Origin: an uncultured Clostridia bacterium | GTDB lineage: Bacteria > Bacillota > Clostridia > Oscillospirales > Acutalibacteraceae | Direction: 5' to 3' | Assembly: GCA_937902305.1 (NCBI GenBank) | Contig: CALDHV010000132.1 | Span: 1-12,072 of the forward strand | Length of the DNA stretch: 12,072 nucleotides | Shown: positions 1-6,009 of the stretch, in pieces | Numbering within the stretch: the first letter of the stretch is position 1 | Layout: every line of letters starts with the position of its first letter | Made by a program: the position numbers and the translations under genes | The notes under the pieces: model-generated | Database searches by the model: none | The model's input: only the letters and a program-made list of their open reading frames with translations | What the model was told of the DNA's origin: nothing

Positions 1-109
1 TCCGCTATCAGTATATGGCAACAACTTATCCCGGGTGCAAGAAAAGATGACGGTGACGGCTGCCGGGTGCAAGGTGACGCAGAGCCGAAACGCGGAAAGG
101 GGTGATATT

Positions 110-232
110 ATGGATTTGATCGTGACCGCCTACGGCGTATATGATCCCGTTACCGGGATACTTTACGCCACGGATCGCGAAGCGATCGAAGCCCGGCAGG
201 ATGCCGAAAAAGAAAAAGCTACCGATAAATAA
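110..232 (+). CDS. small hypothetical protein, 40 residues
   Basis: Unrecognised short reading frame. The ATG is preceded by a good ribosome binding site (AAAGGGGTGAT, roughly 97-107), which is the main reason to believe in it. The product has a fairly hydrophobic, tyrosine-containing first half (residues 1-20) and a strongly charged second half rich in Glu, Asp, Lys and Ala, as expected for a small soluble helix. There is no signal peptide or membrane segment. The same frame is open leftward to the window edge and has another ATG at 80 and an earlier possible start near 35, so this could instead be the tail of a longer gene; the ribosome binding site favours 110. The TAA stop lies inside a perfect hairpin (218-240). 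No function can be proposed. Confidence 0.5.
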   Translation: MDLIVTAYGVYDPVTGILYATDREAIEARQDAEKEKATDK

Positions 233-240
233 TCGGTAGC
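207..240 (-). terminator. intrinsic terminator, minus orientation
   Basis: A perfect 9-bp stem (218-226 pairing with 232-240, GCTACCGAT and ATCGGTAGC) encloses a 5-nt loop. Read on the minus strand it is followed by TTTTTCTTTTTC (217 down to 206), the usual layout of a Rho-independent terminator. On the plus strand no T-run follows. It would back up the glnN terminator at 447-483 or block antisense transcription into the small gene at 110-232, whose last codons form part of it. Part of the A-run comes from Glu-Lys-Glu-Lys codons, so coincidence is possible. Confidence 0.5.
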
Positions 241-251
241 CCCAGCGAGGC

Positions 252-284
252 GCGGCGGGTAAGATTTCCAAGACTGCCCGCCGC
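252..284. other. GC-rich inverted repeat between the two small frames
   Basis: GCGGCGGG (252-259) is matched by CCCGCCGC (277-284) around a 17-nt loop, an 8-bp GC-only stem. No T-run follows on either strand, so it is not an intrinsic terminator. It lies in the untranslated spacer between the two small plus-strand frames. Role unknown; chance is possible in GC-rich DNA. Confidence 0.3.
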
Positions 285-351
285 CCTCAAAGGGAGCATA
301 CCACCAAAGACCGAAAAAGTCAACAATAATTTTTGAAAGGATGTTGTTATT

Positions 352-492
352 ATGATCACACAGTATTCCAACGGCGGCGGAAGGGCACAGAGGTCCTCCT
401 CTACGGGTGTAAACCGTCAAATCCTGCGCGTCGGAAACAACGGTTCAAAAAAGTTGCGGAATGTCCGCAGACTTTCCGCAACTCTGATATGA
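352..492 (+). CDS. possible small basic protein, 46 residues
   Basis: Weakly supported short frame. The ATG at 352 follows GAAAGG (335-340) with a rather long 11-nt spacing, in an A+T-rich leader unlike the flanking DNA. The product begins MITQYSNGGG and is rich in Arg, Ser, Gly and Asn, with no acidic residue at all, giving a strongly basic peptide without a membrane segment. Its last 15 codons run through the hairpin that terminates the opposite-strand glutamine synthetase gene, and it ends at TGA only 6 bp from the end of that gene. I do not recognise it. It may be a real small basic peptide gene or an accidental frame. Confidence 0.3.
   Translation: MITQYSNGGGRAQRSSSTGVNRQILRVGNNGSKKLRNVRRLSATLI
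447..483 (-). terminator. intrinsic terminator of glnN
   Basis: A perfect 10-bp stem (AGTTGCGGAA at 452-461 with TTCCGCAACT at 474-483) and a 12-nt loop. On the minus strand it is followed by a run of T (452 down to 447). It begins 15 bp after the TAA stop of the glutamine synthetase gene, the expected position for its Rho-independent terminator. Confidence 0.85.
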
Positions 493-498
493 CCGTCT

Positions 499-2607
499 TT
501 ACCGTACCGAGAACAGAATATCGCCGTAGCTCGGCAACGGCCAGAGATCTTTGGCGACCCGCGTTTCGAGGAAATCCGCCGCCGCGCGCAGGCTCTCCAT
601 CGCAGGGATGATCTGATCGCGGTAGTAGTTGGCGACCGTCTGCGCATCCCCGTCCATCGCGTCCACCGCGGCGATGCGCTCACGCAGCGTAGTCAGCCAC
701 CGGCACAGCTCCCCGGTACGGTCGTTGATCTCGGTCAGCAACGCTTCCTCCTCCGGGCAGGTCAGCCCCGGCACCGCCGCCTTTTTGCCGATGATCGCCT
801 CCGCCAGCTCCCTGCCGTAGCGGACGACCGCAGGCAGGATGTCCTTGTGTGCTATACTGACCATCGTCAGTGCCTCGATGTGCAACACTTTAGCATAGTG
901 CTCCAGATGGATCTCGCACCGCGAACGCACCTCGGCGGCGTTGTAGACCCCGTATTTCTCAAACAGTGCGATATTCTTCGGTAAAATATAGTACGGCAGG
1001 CAGTCCGGCGTCGTGCGCAGATTGAGGAGTCCGCGCTTTTCCGCCTCGGCGACCCACGCCGCATCATAGCCGTTGCCGTTGAAAATGATCCGCTTATGCT
1101 CCTTGATGGTGCGGCGGATCAACCCATCCAGCGCGGCGGTGAAATCCGCCGCCTGCTCCAGCTCGGTCGCAAACTCGTCCAGCTCCTTGGCAACGGCAGT
1201 ATTCAGCACCACGTTGGGGCCGGAAACCGATTTGGACGCGCCGAGCATACGGAACTCAAACTTATTGCCGGTGAAAGCAAACGGCGAGGTGCGGTTGCGG
1301 TCGGTGGTATCCCGCGGGAAGCGCGGGAGAGTATGCACCCCGATGCGCATCTGCTCCTTTTCTCTCGCATCGTAAGCGGTGCCGCTCTCGATGGCCTCAA
1401 GGATGGCGGTCAGCTCATCGCCAAGGAAGATCGACACGATCGCCGGCGGCGCCTCGTGCCCGCCCAGACGGTGGTCGTTTCCGGCATCGGCGACCGTGAC
1501 CCTCAGCAGATCCTGATATTCGTCCACCGCCTTGATGACGGCGCACAGGAACAGCAAAAACTGCGCGTTTTCGTGCGGTGTCTCCCCCGGCTCGAACAGG
1601 TTGAGCCCGGTATCGGTGGACAGCGACCAGTTGTTGTGCTTACCGCTGCCGTTGACCCCGGCAAACGGCTTTTCGTGCAAAAGGCAGACCATCCCGTGCC
1701 GGGAGGCGACCTTTTTCATCAGCTCCATCGTGAGCTGATTGTGGTCGGCGGCAATATTCGCCGTCGTGAAGAACGGCGCCATTTCGTGCTGTGCGGGTGC
1801 CGCCTCGTTATGCTCGGTCTTGGCAAAAATGCCGAGCCTCCACAATTCCTCGTCCAAGTCCTTCATAAACTCCGCGACCCGCGGCTTGATGGTGCCGGAA
1901 TAGTGGTCATCCAGCTCCTGCCCCTTGGACGGTCGGGCACCGAATAGCGTCCTGCCCGTGTTGATAATATCCTTGCGGCGATTGAAAACCTCTTTGTCGA
2001 TGAGGAAATACTCCTGCTCCGGGCCGACGGTGGGACGCACCACCGTCACATCGTCGTGACCGAACAGCCGCAACACCCGCAACGCCTGCTTCTGCACCGC
2101 TTCCATCGAACGCAACAGCGGCGTTTTCTTGTCCAGTGCCTCTCCGCCGAAGGAGCAGAACGCCGTCGGGATACACAAGGTACGGTCTTTGATAAAGGCA
2201 TAGGAGGTCGGGTCCCACGCGGTATAGCCGCGCGCCTCAAACGTCGCGCGCAAGCCGCCCGACGGAAAAGAGGAAGCATCCGACTCACCGCGGATAAGCT
2301 CCTTGCCGGAAAACTCCATAATAATGCGTCCGTCACCGGCAGGCTGGAGAAAACCGTCATGCTTTTCCGCCGTGATGCCGGTCATCGGCTGAAACCAGTG
2401 CGAAAAATGGGTCGCGCCCTTTTCGATTGCCCAGTCCTTCATCACATTGGCAACCACGGCGGCGACCGCCGGGTCGAGGTGCTTGCCGTTCTGCATCGTG
2501 CGCTTGAGCGCCGCATACGTTTCCTCCGGCAAGCGCTCCTTCATGACCTGCTCGTTGAATACCATACTCCCGAACAGAGCGGGGACGGTACTGACGGTGT
2601 TGCTCAT
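499..2607 (-). CDS. glnN: glutamine synthetase type III (GSIII)
   Basis: ATP-dependent synthesis of glutamine from glutamate and ammonia, a cytosolic step of nitrogen assimilation. At 702 residues it has the length typical of the large type III class, well above the roughly 450 of type I enzymes. GSIII-type signature blocks appear in order: GPEQEYFL (195-202), TEHNEAAPAQHEMAPFF (264-280), HEKPFAGVNGSGKHNNWSL (311-329) and NDHRLGGHEAPPAI (377-390), which carry the metal, glutamate and nucleotide contacts. An in-frame ATG nine codons upstream (2634) exists. I chose 2607 because GGAAAGGATGG sits 11 bp before it, whereas the upstream ATG overlaps that site and has no good ribosome binding site of its own. 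It is monocistronic, with its own promoter (2684-2712) and terminator (447-483). No GlnR-type operator was recognised. Confidence 0.96.
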   Translation of the reverse strand: MSNTVSTVPALFGSMVFNEQVMKERLPEETYAALKRTMQNGKHLDPAVAAVVANVMKDWAIEKGATHFSHWFQPMTGITAEKHDGFLQPAGDGRIIMEFSGKELIRGESDASSFPSGGLRATFEARGYTAWDPTSYAFIKDRTLCIPTAFCSFGGEALDKKTPLLRSMEAVQKQALRVLRLFGHDDVTVVRPTVGPEQEYFLIDKEVFNRRKDIINTGRTLFGARPSKGQELDDHYSGTIKPRVAEFMKDLDEELWRLGIFAKTEHNEAAPAQHEMAPFFTTANIAADHNQLTMELMKKVASRHGMVCLLHEKPFAGVNGSGKHNNWSLSTDTGLNLFEPGETPHENAQFLLFLCAVIKAVDEYQDLLRVTVADAGNDHRLGGHEAPPAIVSIFLGDELTAILEAIESGTAYDAREKEQMRIGVHTLPRFPRDTTDRNRTSPFAFTGNKFEFRMLGASKSVSGPNVVLNTAVAKELDEFATELEQAADFTAALDGLIRRTIKEHKRIIFNGNGYDAAWVAEAEKRGLLNLRTTPDCLPYYILPKNIALFEKYGVYNAAEVRSRCEIHLEHYAKVLHIEALTMVSIAHKDILPAVVRYGRELAEAIIGKKAAVPGLTCPEEEALLTEINDRTGELCRWLTTLRERIAAVDAMDGDAQTVANYYRDQIIPAMESLRAAADFLETRVAKDLWPLPSYGDILFSVR

Positions 2608-2618
2608 ACAGATTATTC

Positions 2619-2628
2619 CATCCTTTCC
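2619..2628 (-). promoter_or_regulatory. ribosome binding site deciding the glnN start
   Basis: Minus-strand GGAAAGGATG lies 11 bp upstream of the ATG at 2607 and overlaps the codons that follow the alternative ATG at 2634. It supports the shorter, 702-residue protein. Confidence 0.6.
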
Positions 2629-2644
2629 TACCATAACGGCCGGG

Positions 2645-2660
2645 CGGCGGCGTACCGCCG
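2645..2660. other. hairpin in the glnN 5' leader
   Basis: CGGCGG (2645-2650) and CCGCCG (2655-2660) form a 6-bp all-GC stem with a 4-nt loop, in the roughly 70-nt leader between the glnN promoter and its start codon. Read on the plus strand it is followed by six T (2661-2666), so it looks like a plus-oriented terminator, although no plus-strand gene enters it. On the minus strand the same run is AAAAAA just before the stem. The flanking ACGG and CCGT allow an alternative pairing. It may affect leader RNA stability or block antisense transcription; no known riboswitch class was recognised. Confidence 0.4.
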
Positions 2661-2683
2661 TTTTTTGTCAATCTTGCTTTTTC

Positions 2684-2712
2684 AGTATAGCGCGCGTATA
2701 CGGATTTGTCAA
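2684..2712 (-). promoter_or_regulatory. sigma-A type promoter of glnN
   Basis: On the minus strand a perfect TTGACA (2712-2707) and TATACT (2689-2684) are separated by exactly 17 bp, five of six matches to the -10 consensus. Transcription would start near 2677, giving a leader of about 70 nt. This is the strongest promoter match in the window. Confidence 0.85.
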
Positions 2713-2745
2713 TGACGACGCAGGAAAAAAGTGCGTGACACGATG

Positions 2746-2869
2746 AAACCGACGGTTTGCACCGTAGGGAACGGTCTTGACCGTTCCCTTGCCGAAAATC
2801 GTGCAAATCCAAAACAGGCGACACAATGGTCGCCCCTGCCCGGTGCGTCAGGGATGCCGCACCCTACGG
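2746..2869. repeat. composite intergenic hairpin repeat (REP/MITE-like)
   Basis: Several inverted repeats are packed into about 120 bp. GGGAACGGTC (2767-2776) pairs with GACCGTTCCC (2779-2788), a perfect 10-bp arm pair. It is nested inside TTTGCAC (2756-2762) with GTGCAAA (2801-2807). Next come GGCGAC (2817-2822) with GTCGCC (2829-2834), and GGTGCG (2842-2847) with CGCACC (2858-2863). CCGTAGGG (2762-2769) and CCCTACGG (2862-2869) bracket most of the element. No convincing coding frame runs through it. It resembles the GTAGGG-type repeats I associate with Oscillospiraceae intergenic DNA; copy number cannot be seen from one window. Confidence 0.55.
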
Positions 2870-3060
2870 CATAGTCCCGGCATACGCTGAAACGAATTGC
2901 CCGCTTTCACCTTTTACACCTCACTTCTCACCTATTAGTTGATTTCCGTGCGGGCTTGCCGTTTTGGGGATATAGGAAAACGCTTCCAAAAAATATGGTC
3001 AAAATACCCAAATTGTCATTGCAAAAATTGTGCAATATGAAAGAATATCGTGCATTAGCG
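2870..3060. other. non-coding spacer before the M23 peptidase gene
   Basis: No gene is supported here. Two minor items are visible: a pyrimidine-rich tract built of CAC and TTC units (2904-2936, with repeated TTTCACC/TCTCACC words) and a small inverted repeat ATTGCA (3018-3023) with TGCAAT (3031-3036), about 25 bp upstream of the -35 box of the peptidase promoter. The latter could be an operator, but there is no independent support. From about 2985 the DNA becomes markedly A+T-rich, as expected for a promoter region. Confidence 0.35.
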
Positions 3061-3089
3061 TTGCCTTTTGCCCAATTTTTGTGTAAAAT
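3061..3089 (+). promoter_or_regulatory. probable promoter of the M23 peptidase gene
   Basis: TTGCCT (3061-3066), 17 bp, TAAAAT (3084-3089), set in A+T-rich DNA and ending 44 bp before the start codon. Each box matches its consensus at four or five of six positions. Spacing and location are right for sigma-A. Confidence 0.6.
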
Positions 3090-3133
3090 AATAACCTGTT
3101 CATTCAAAACCCACCCGGAAAGGAGGGGTCTTT

Positions 3134-4867
3134 GTGCCGGAAATCCGGGAAGAAAACAGCATTTCCACCGGGGTGCAGACGGAAAAACCGTCCCGCAGTC
3201 CGCTTGATCGCCTATGCCGCTGTGTCTACTGGCTCGGGGCACAGACCCTGCGTCGCCTGCACCGGGTACGCCGCGCGGCGCGTAAGCATTGGCAGACCTT
3301 TGCCAAATGGTTCAGCGACCGCTGGTGGGTATTTGTACGCCGCCCGGTGCGGCGGTATACCCGCCGGATGAAAGGCTTTTTCTGTGCGTTCCCGCCCGCT
3401 TTTCGCGAGCTGGGCGCGGCGGCAAAAAAGAATATCTTCAAGGTATTCCCCTGCTTCTTCGGGCTGATCGGGCGGGCGGCACGGCATTACCGCGAAGCTC
3501 TGCACTCCATCGTGCGTCTGATCGCACCGATCGCGGCGGCGGCGGTGCTGATCGTTACCGTCAACGTTTGGCTCAATACCGATTTCTGCCTTGCTTTGAC
3601 CTATGAGGGGCAGGAGCTGGGCTATATCGACAGCGAAAACACCTTCATTGATGCCTCCGCGCTTGCCAAAGAGCGCGTGGTCGATGTGGATAACACCTTT
3701 TCCCTTTCCACCACCCCCGGCGTTTCGGTGCGCATACGCGGCGAGCGGGAAACGATGTCCGAAAACGAGCTGTGCGACGCCATTCTCGGCGTGTACGGCG
3801 ACGAGTTCCACGAGGCAAGCGGGCTGTATGTGGACGGCGATTTCCTCGGCGCAATGGAATCCTCCGAGGGCTTACAGAATGTTCTGGACGGCATACTGAA
3901 AGCGTCTTATAACGCCTCCGACCCCAAACAACGGGCGGAGTTTGTGCAGGATGTTGAAACAGTAGACGGGTTATTCGCCGTCGGGTCGATCATCGACGCT
4001 ACGCAGATGAAAGCAAAATTGCGCAGTATGGCGACGGTCGAAAAAACCTATACAGTCGTCAAGGGCGACTCCATCAGCCGCATCGCCGTCAAAAACGATA
4101 TGACGATGCGCGAACTGCGGGAGCTGAACCCCACCTATGCCGACACCAATATGGTACACGTCGGTGACGTGATGATCGTGCAGGAGGCGGTGCCGTTCTT
4201 GCAGGTCAAGGTCATTAAGACGGTGCAGTATTCCGAGAAGATCGCGTTTTCGACCCAATATGTCAGCAATAATAACAAGCCCGTCACCTATTCCAAGGTC
4301 AAGACCAAGGGTGTGGACGGCACCCGTGCCGTGACAGCGGATATTACCTATATCGACGGCAAAGAGGTGGATCGGGTAATCCTGTCAACCGACATTACCA
4401 AGCAGCCGGTCACGCAGATCGTGGAGCGCGGCACGAAGAAAGTCAAGTCGCAAAGCGGCAAGACCATTGTCATCGGAGACGGCAAGACCATCGGCAATAT
4501 GATTTGGCCGGTGCCGATCTGTCATAATATGTCCCGCGGCTTTGGCAATGGGCACTCCGGACTGGATATATGCAACGGCCCCATCACGGTGCGCAACAAG
4601 CCCGCCATTGCCGCCGACGGTGGCACGGTCATTTATGCCGGCTGGTATTCCGGCTATGGCAACTACGTCAAGATCCAGCACGCGAACGGGCTGTGCACCG
4701 CCTACGGTCATCTCAATTCCATCTCGGTCGTCAAGGGGCAGAAGGTGTCCCGCGGTCAGCAGGTCGGGCTTATCGGCTCGACCGGGCGTTCGTCCGGGCC
4801 GCACCTGCATTTCGAGGTTATCAAAAACGGCGTGCGGGTCAATCCGCTCAACTATGTTCGCCCGTAA
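3134..4867 (+). CDS. membrane-anchored LysM-G5-M23 cell-wall peptidase
   Basis: Probable zinc endopeptidase, or amidase-activator-like protein, acting on peptidoglycan outside the membrane. It starts at GTG with an excellent AAAGGAGG site 7 bp upstream. Domains in the 577 residues: a cytoplasmic, very Arg/Trp-rich tail (about 1-124), one membrane segment (about 125-147), an extracellular linker region (150-300), LysM (about 305-349, YTVVKGDSISRIAVKN), G5 (about 352-434, with TYIDGKEVDR) and LytM/M23 (about 464-574). The M23 zinc ligands appear complete: H474 and D478 in GHSGLD, and H559 in HLHFEV, with H526 and H557 as the catalytic-site histidines, so an active enzyme is expected. The order matches SpoIIQ/DipM-like envelope peptidases of Clostridia; exact role (division, growth or sporulation) is not shown. 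It has its own promoter and terminator and sits just upstream of the polysaccharide operon. Confidence 0.93.
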   Translation: MPEIREENSISTGVQTEKPSRSPLDRLCRCVYWLGAQTLRRLHRVRRAARKHWQTFAKWFSDRWWVFVRRPVRRYTRRMKGFFCAFPPAFRELGAAAKKNIFKVFPCFFGLIGRAARHYREALHSIVRLIAPIAAAAVLIVTVNVWLNTDFCLALTYEGQELGYIDSENTFIDASALAKERVVDVDNTFSLSTTPGVSVRIRGERETMSENELCDAILGVYGDEFHEASGLYVDGDFLGAMESSEGLQNVLDGILKASYNASDPKQRAEFVQDVETVDGLFAVGSIIDATQMKAKLRSMATVEKTYTVVKGDSISRIAVKNDMTMRELRELNPTYADTNMVHVGDVMIVQEAVPFLQVKVIKTVQYSEKIAFSTQYVSNNNKPVTYSKVKTKGVDGTRAVTADITYIDGKEVDRVILSTDITKQPVTQIVERGTKKVKSQSGKTIVIGDGKTIGNMIWPVPICHNMSRGFGNGHSGLDICNGPITVRNKPAIAADGGTVIYAGWYSGYGNYVKIQHANGLCTAYGHLNSISVVKGQKVSRGQQVGLIGSTGRSSGPHLHFEVIKNGVRVNPLNYVRP

Positions 4868-4877
4868 AAATGCATTC

Positions 4878-4915
4878 AAAAGCCGACTTTCGTCACCGAA
4901 CGAAAGTCGGCTTTT
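4878..4915 (+). terminator. intrinsic terminator after the M23 peptidase gene
   Basis: AAAAGCCGACTTTCGT (4878-4893) pairs perfectly with ACGAAAGTCGGCTTTT (4900-4915), a 16-bp arm with a 6-nt loop and a T-run closing the 3' arm. It starts 10 bp after the TAA. Because the arm begins with AAAA it can also work on the opposite strand. Confidence 0.9.
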
Positions 4916-4940
4916 CTATTGACCACGACCCCACTGCCAC

Positions 4941-4958
4941 ACGCGCGCGGGCGCGCGT
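4941..4958. other. alternating CG palindrome upstream of the rfb promoter
   Basis: ACGCGCGC (4941-4948) and GCGCGCGT (4951-4958) flank GG, giving a near-perfect palindrome of alternating purine and pyrimidine. It ends 24 bp before the -35 box of the rfb operon. It could be an operator, a hairpin or a Z-DNA-prone site; nothing in the sequence decides. Confidence 0.35.
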
Positions 4959-4982
4959 TAGAAAGCCGTTCACTTTTTTCTC

Positions 4983-5011
4983 TTGCAAAACGGAGAATAC
5001 GGGTGTATAAT
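4983..5011 (+). promoter_or_regulatory. sigma-A promoter of the rfb polysaccharide operon
   Basis: TTGCAA (4983-4988), 17 bp, perfect TATAAT (5006-5011). Transcription would start near 5018, leaving a leader of about 65 nt before rfbA. It falls after the preceding gene's terminator and before the first gene of the operon. No other promoter as good was seen inside the operon. Confidence 0.85.
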
Positions 5012-5083
5012 GGTAAAAATCGGGGAATTGTTGCCATCCGTTTTTCGCGTCTTATTTCACAGAAATCAAGGGGGTTCCCGCTT

Positions 5084-5980
5084 ATGAAAGGCATCATTCT
5101 GGCAGGCGGTTCCGGCACGCGTCTCTATCCGCTGACCAAGGTCACATCGAAGCAGTTGCTTCCCGTCTACGATAAACCGATGATTTATTACCCGCTGTCG
5201 ATACTGATGAATGCCGGCATCCGGGAAATATTGCTCATCTCCACCCCGCAGGACACCCCGCGCTTTCAGGAGCTGTTGGGGGACGGCAGTCAGTTCGGAC
5301 TGCAACTGTCCTACGCCGTCCAGCCTTCCCCGGACGGGCTGGCGCAAGCATTTGTCATCGGCGCCGATTTCATCGGTGACGACACCGTGGCTATGGTGCT
5401 GGGCGACAATATTTTTGCCGGACACGGTCTGCGCAAGCGGCTCAAGGCGGCGGTCGAAAACGCCGAGAACGGGCGCGGCGCGACGATATTCGGCTACTAT
5501 GTGGATGACCCCGAGCGTTTCGGCATCGTTGAGTTCAATGCCGACGGGCAAGCCATTTCCATTGAGGAAAAGCCCAAGCAACCAAAAAGTAATTATTGCG
5601 TCACGGGGCTTTATTTCTTCGATAACCGCGTCGTCGAGATGGCGAAAAGCCTCAAGCCCTCCACCCGCGGCGAGCTGGAGGTCACCGACCTCAACCGCCT
5701 GTATCTCGAAAAGGGCGAGCTGAATGTCGAGGTGCTGGGGCAGGGCTTCACCTGGCTGGACACCGGCACGCAGGAAAGCCTGGTCGAAGCGACCAATTTC
5801 GTCAAAACGATGGAACAGCACCAGCACCGCAAGCTGGGGTGCCCCGAGGAGATCGCTTTCATCAACGGCTGGATCGACCGCGACACGATGACTGCCGCCT
5901 ACGAGTCGATGAAAAAGAACGAATACGGTCAGTATCTCAAGGACGTACTGGACGGCAAGTTCTTGGACATTGTGCGGTAA
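5084..5980 (+). CDS. rfbA: glucose-1-phosphate thymidylyltransferase (RmlA)
   Basis: First step of dTDP-L-rhamnose synthesis: glucose-1-phosphate plus dTTP gives dTDP-glucose and pyrophosphate, in the cytosol. The 298 residues are the usual length. The nucleotidyltransferase signature GGSGTRLYPLT (8-18) starts the protein. The metal-binding aspartates are in LGDN (D108) and WLDTGT (D226), and EEKPK (161-165) carries the sugar-phosphate contact. The frame is open further upstream, to 4919, but that would run through the promoter. AAGGGGG (5068-5074), 9 bp before the ATG at 5084, fixes the start. It is the first gene of the operon, 29 bp before rfbB. In this family feedback by dTDP-rhamnose is common; it cannot be judged here. 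Confidence 0.97.
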   Translation: MKGIILAGGSGTRLYPLTKVTSKQLLPVYDKPMIYYPLSILMNAGIREILLISTPQDTPRFQELLGDGSQFGLQLSYAVQPSPDGLAQAFVIGADFIGDDTVAMVLGDNIFAGHGLRKRLKAAVENAENGRGATIFGYYVDDPERFGIVEFNADGQAISIEEKPKQPKSNYCVTGLYFFDNRVVEMAKSLKPSTRGELEVTDLNRLYLEKGELNVEVLGQGFTWLDTGTQESLVEATNFVKTMEQHQHRKLGCPEEIAFINGWIDRDTMTAAYESMKKNEYGQYLKDVLDGKFLDIVR

Positions 5981-6009
5981 AGCCTGACAGGGATAAGGAG
6001 AGTGCGACC

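Noticed and set aside
31..73. Direct repeat CCGGGTGCAAG at 31-41 and 63-73
   Set aside because: Two 11-bp copies 32 bp apart at the window edge. It is too little to call a CRISPR, iteron or attachment site without the sequence to the left.
1096..1947. 283-codon plus-strand frame inside glnN
   Set aside because: Antisense shadow of the glutamine synthetase catalytic region; rich in Arg, Gly and Val with no motif or ribosome binding site. The 2056-2715 plus frame is rejected for the same reason and would also cross the glnN promoter.
3018..3036. ATTGCA-7 bp-TGCAAT as a regulator site of the peptidase gene
   Set aside because: A 6-bp inverted repeat in A+T-rich DNA is easily found by chance and no second copy is visible at another promoter in the window.
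4919..5083. Upstream extension of the rfbA frame
   Set aside because: It would overlap the promoter at 4983-5011, and RmlA proteins begin at the MKGIILAGG segment, which also has its own ribosome binding site.
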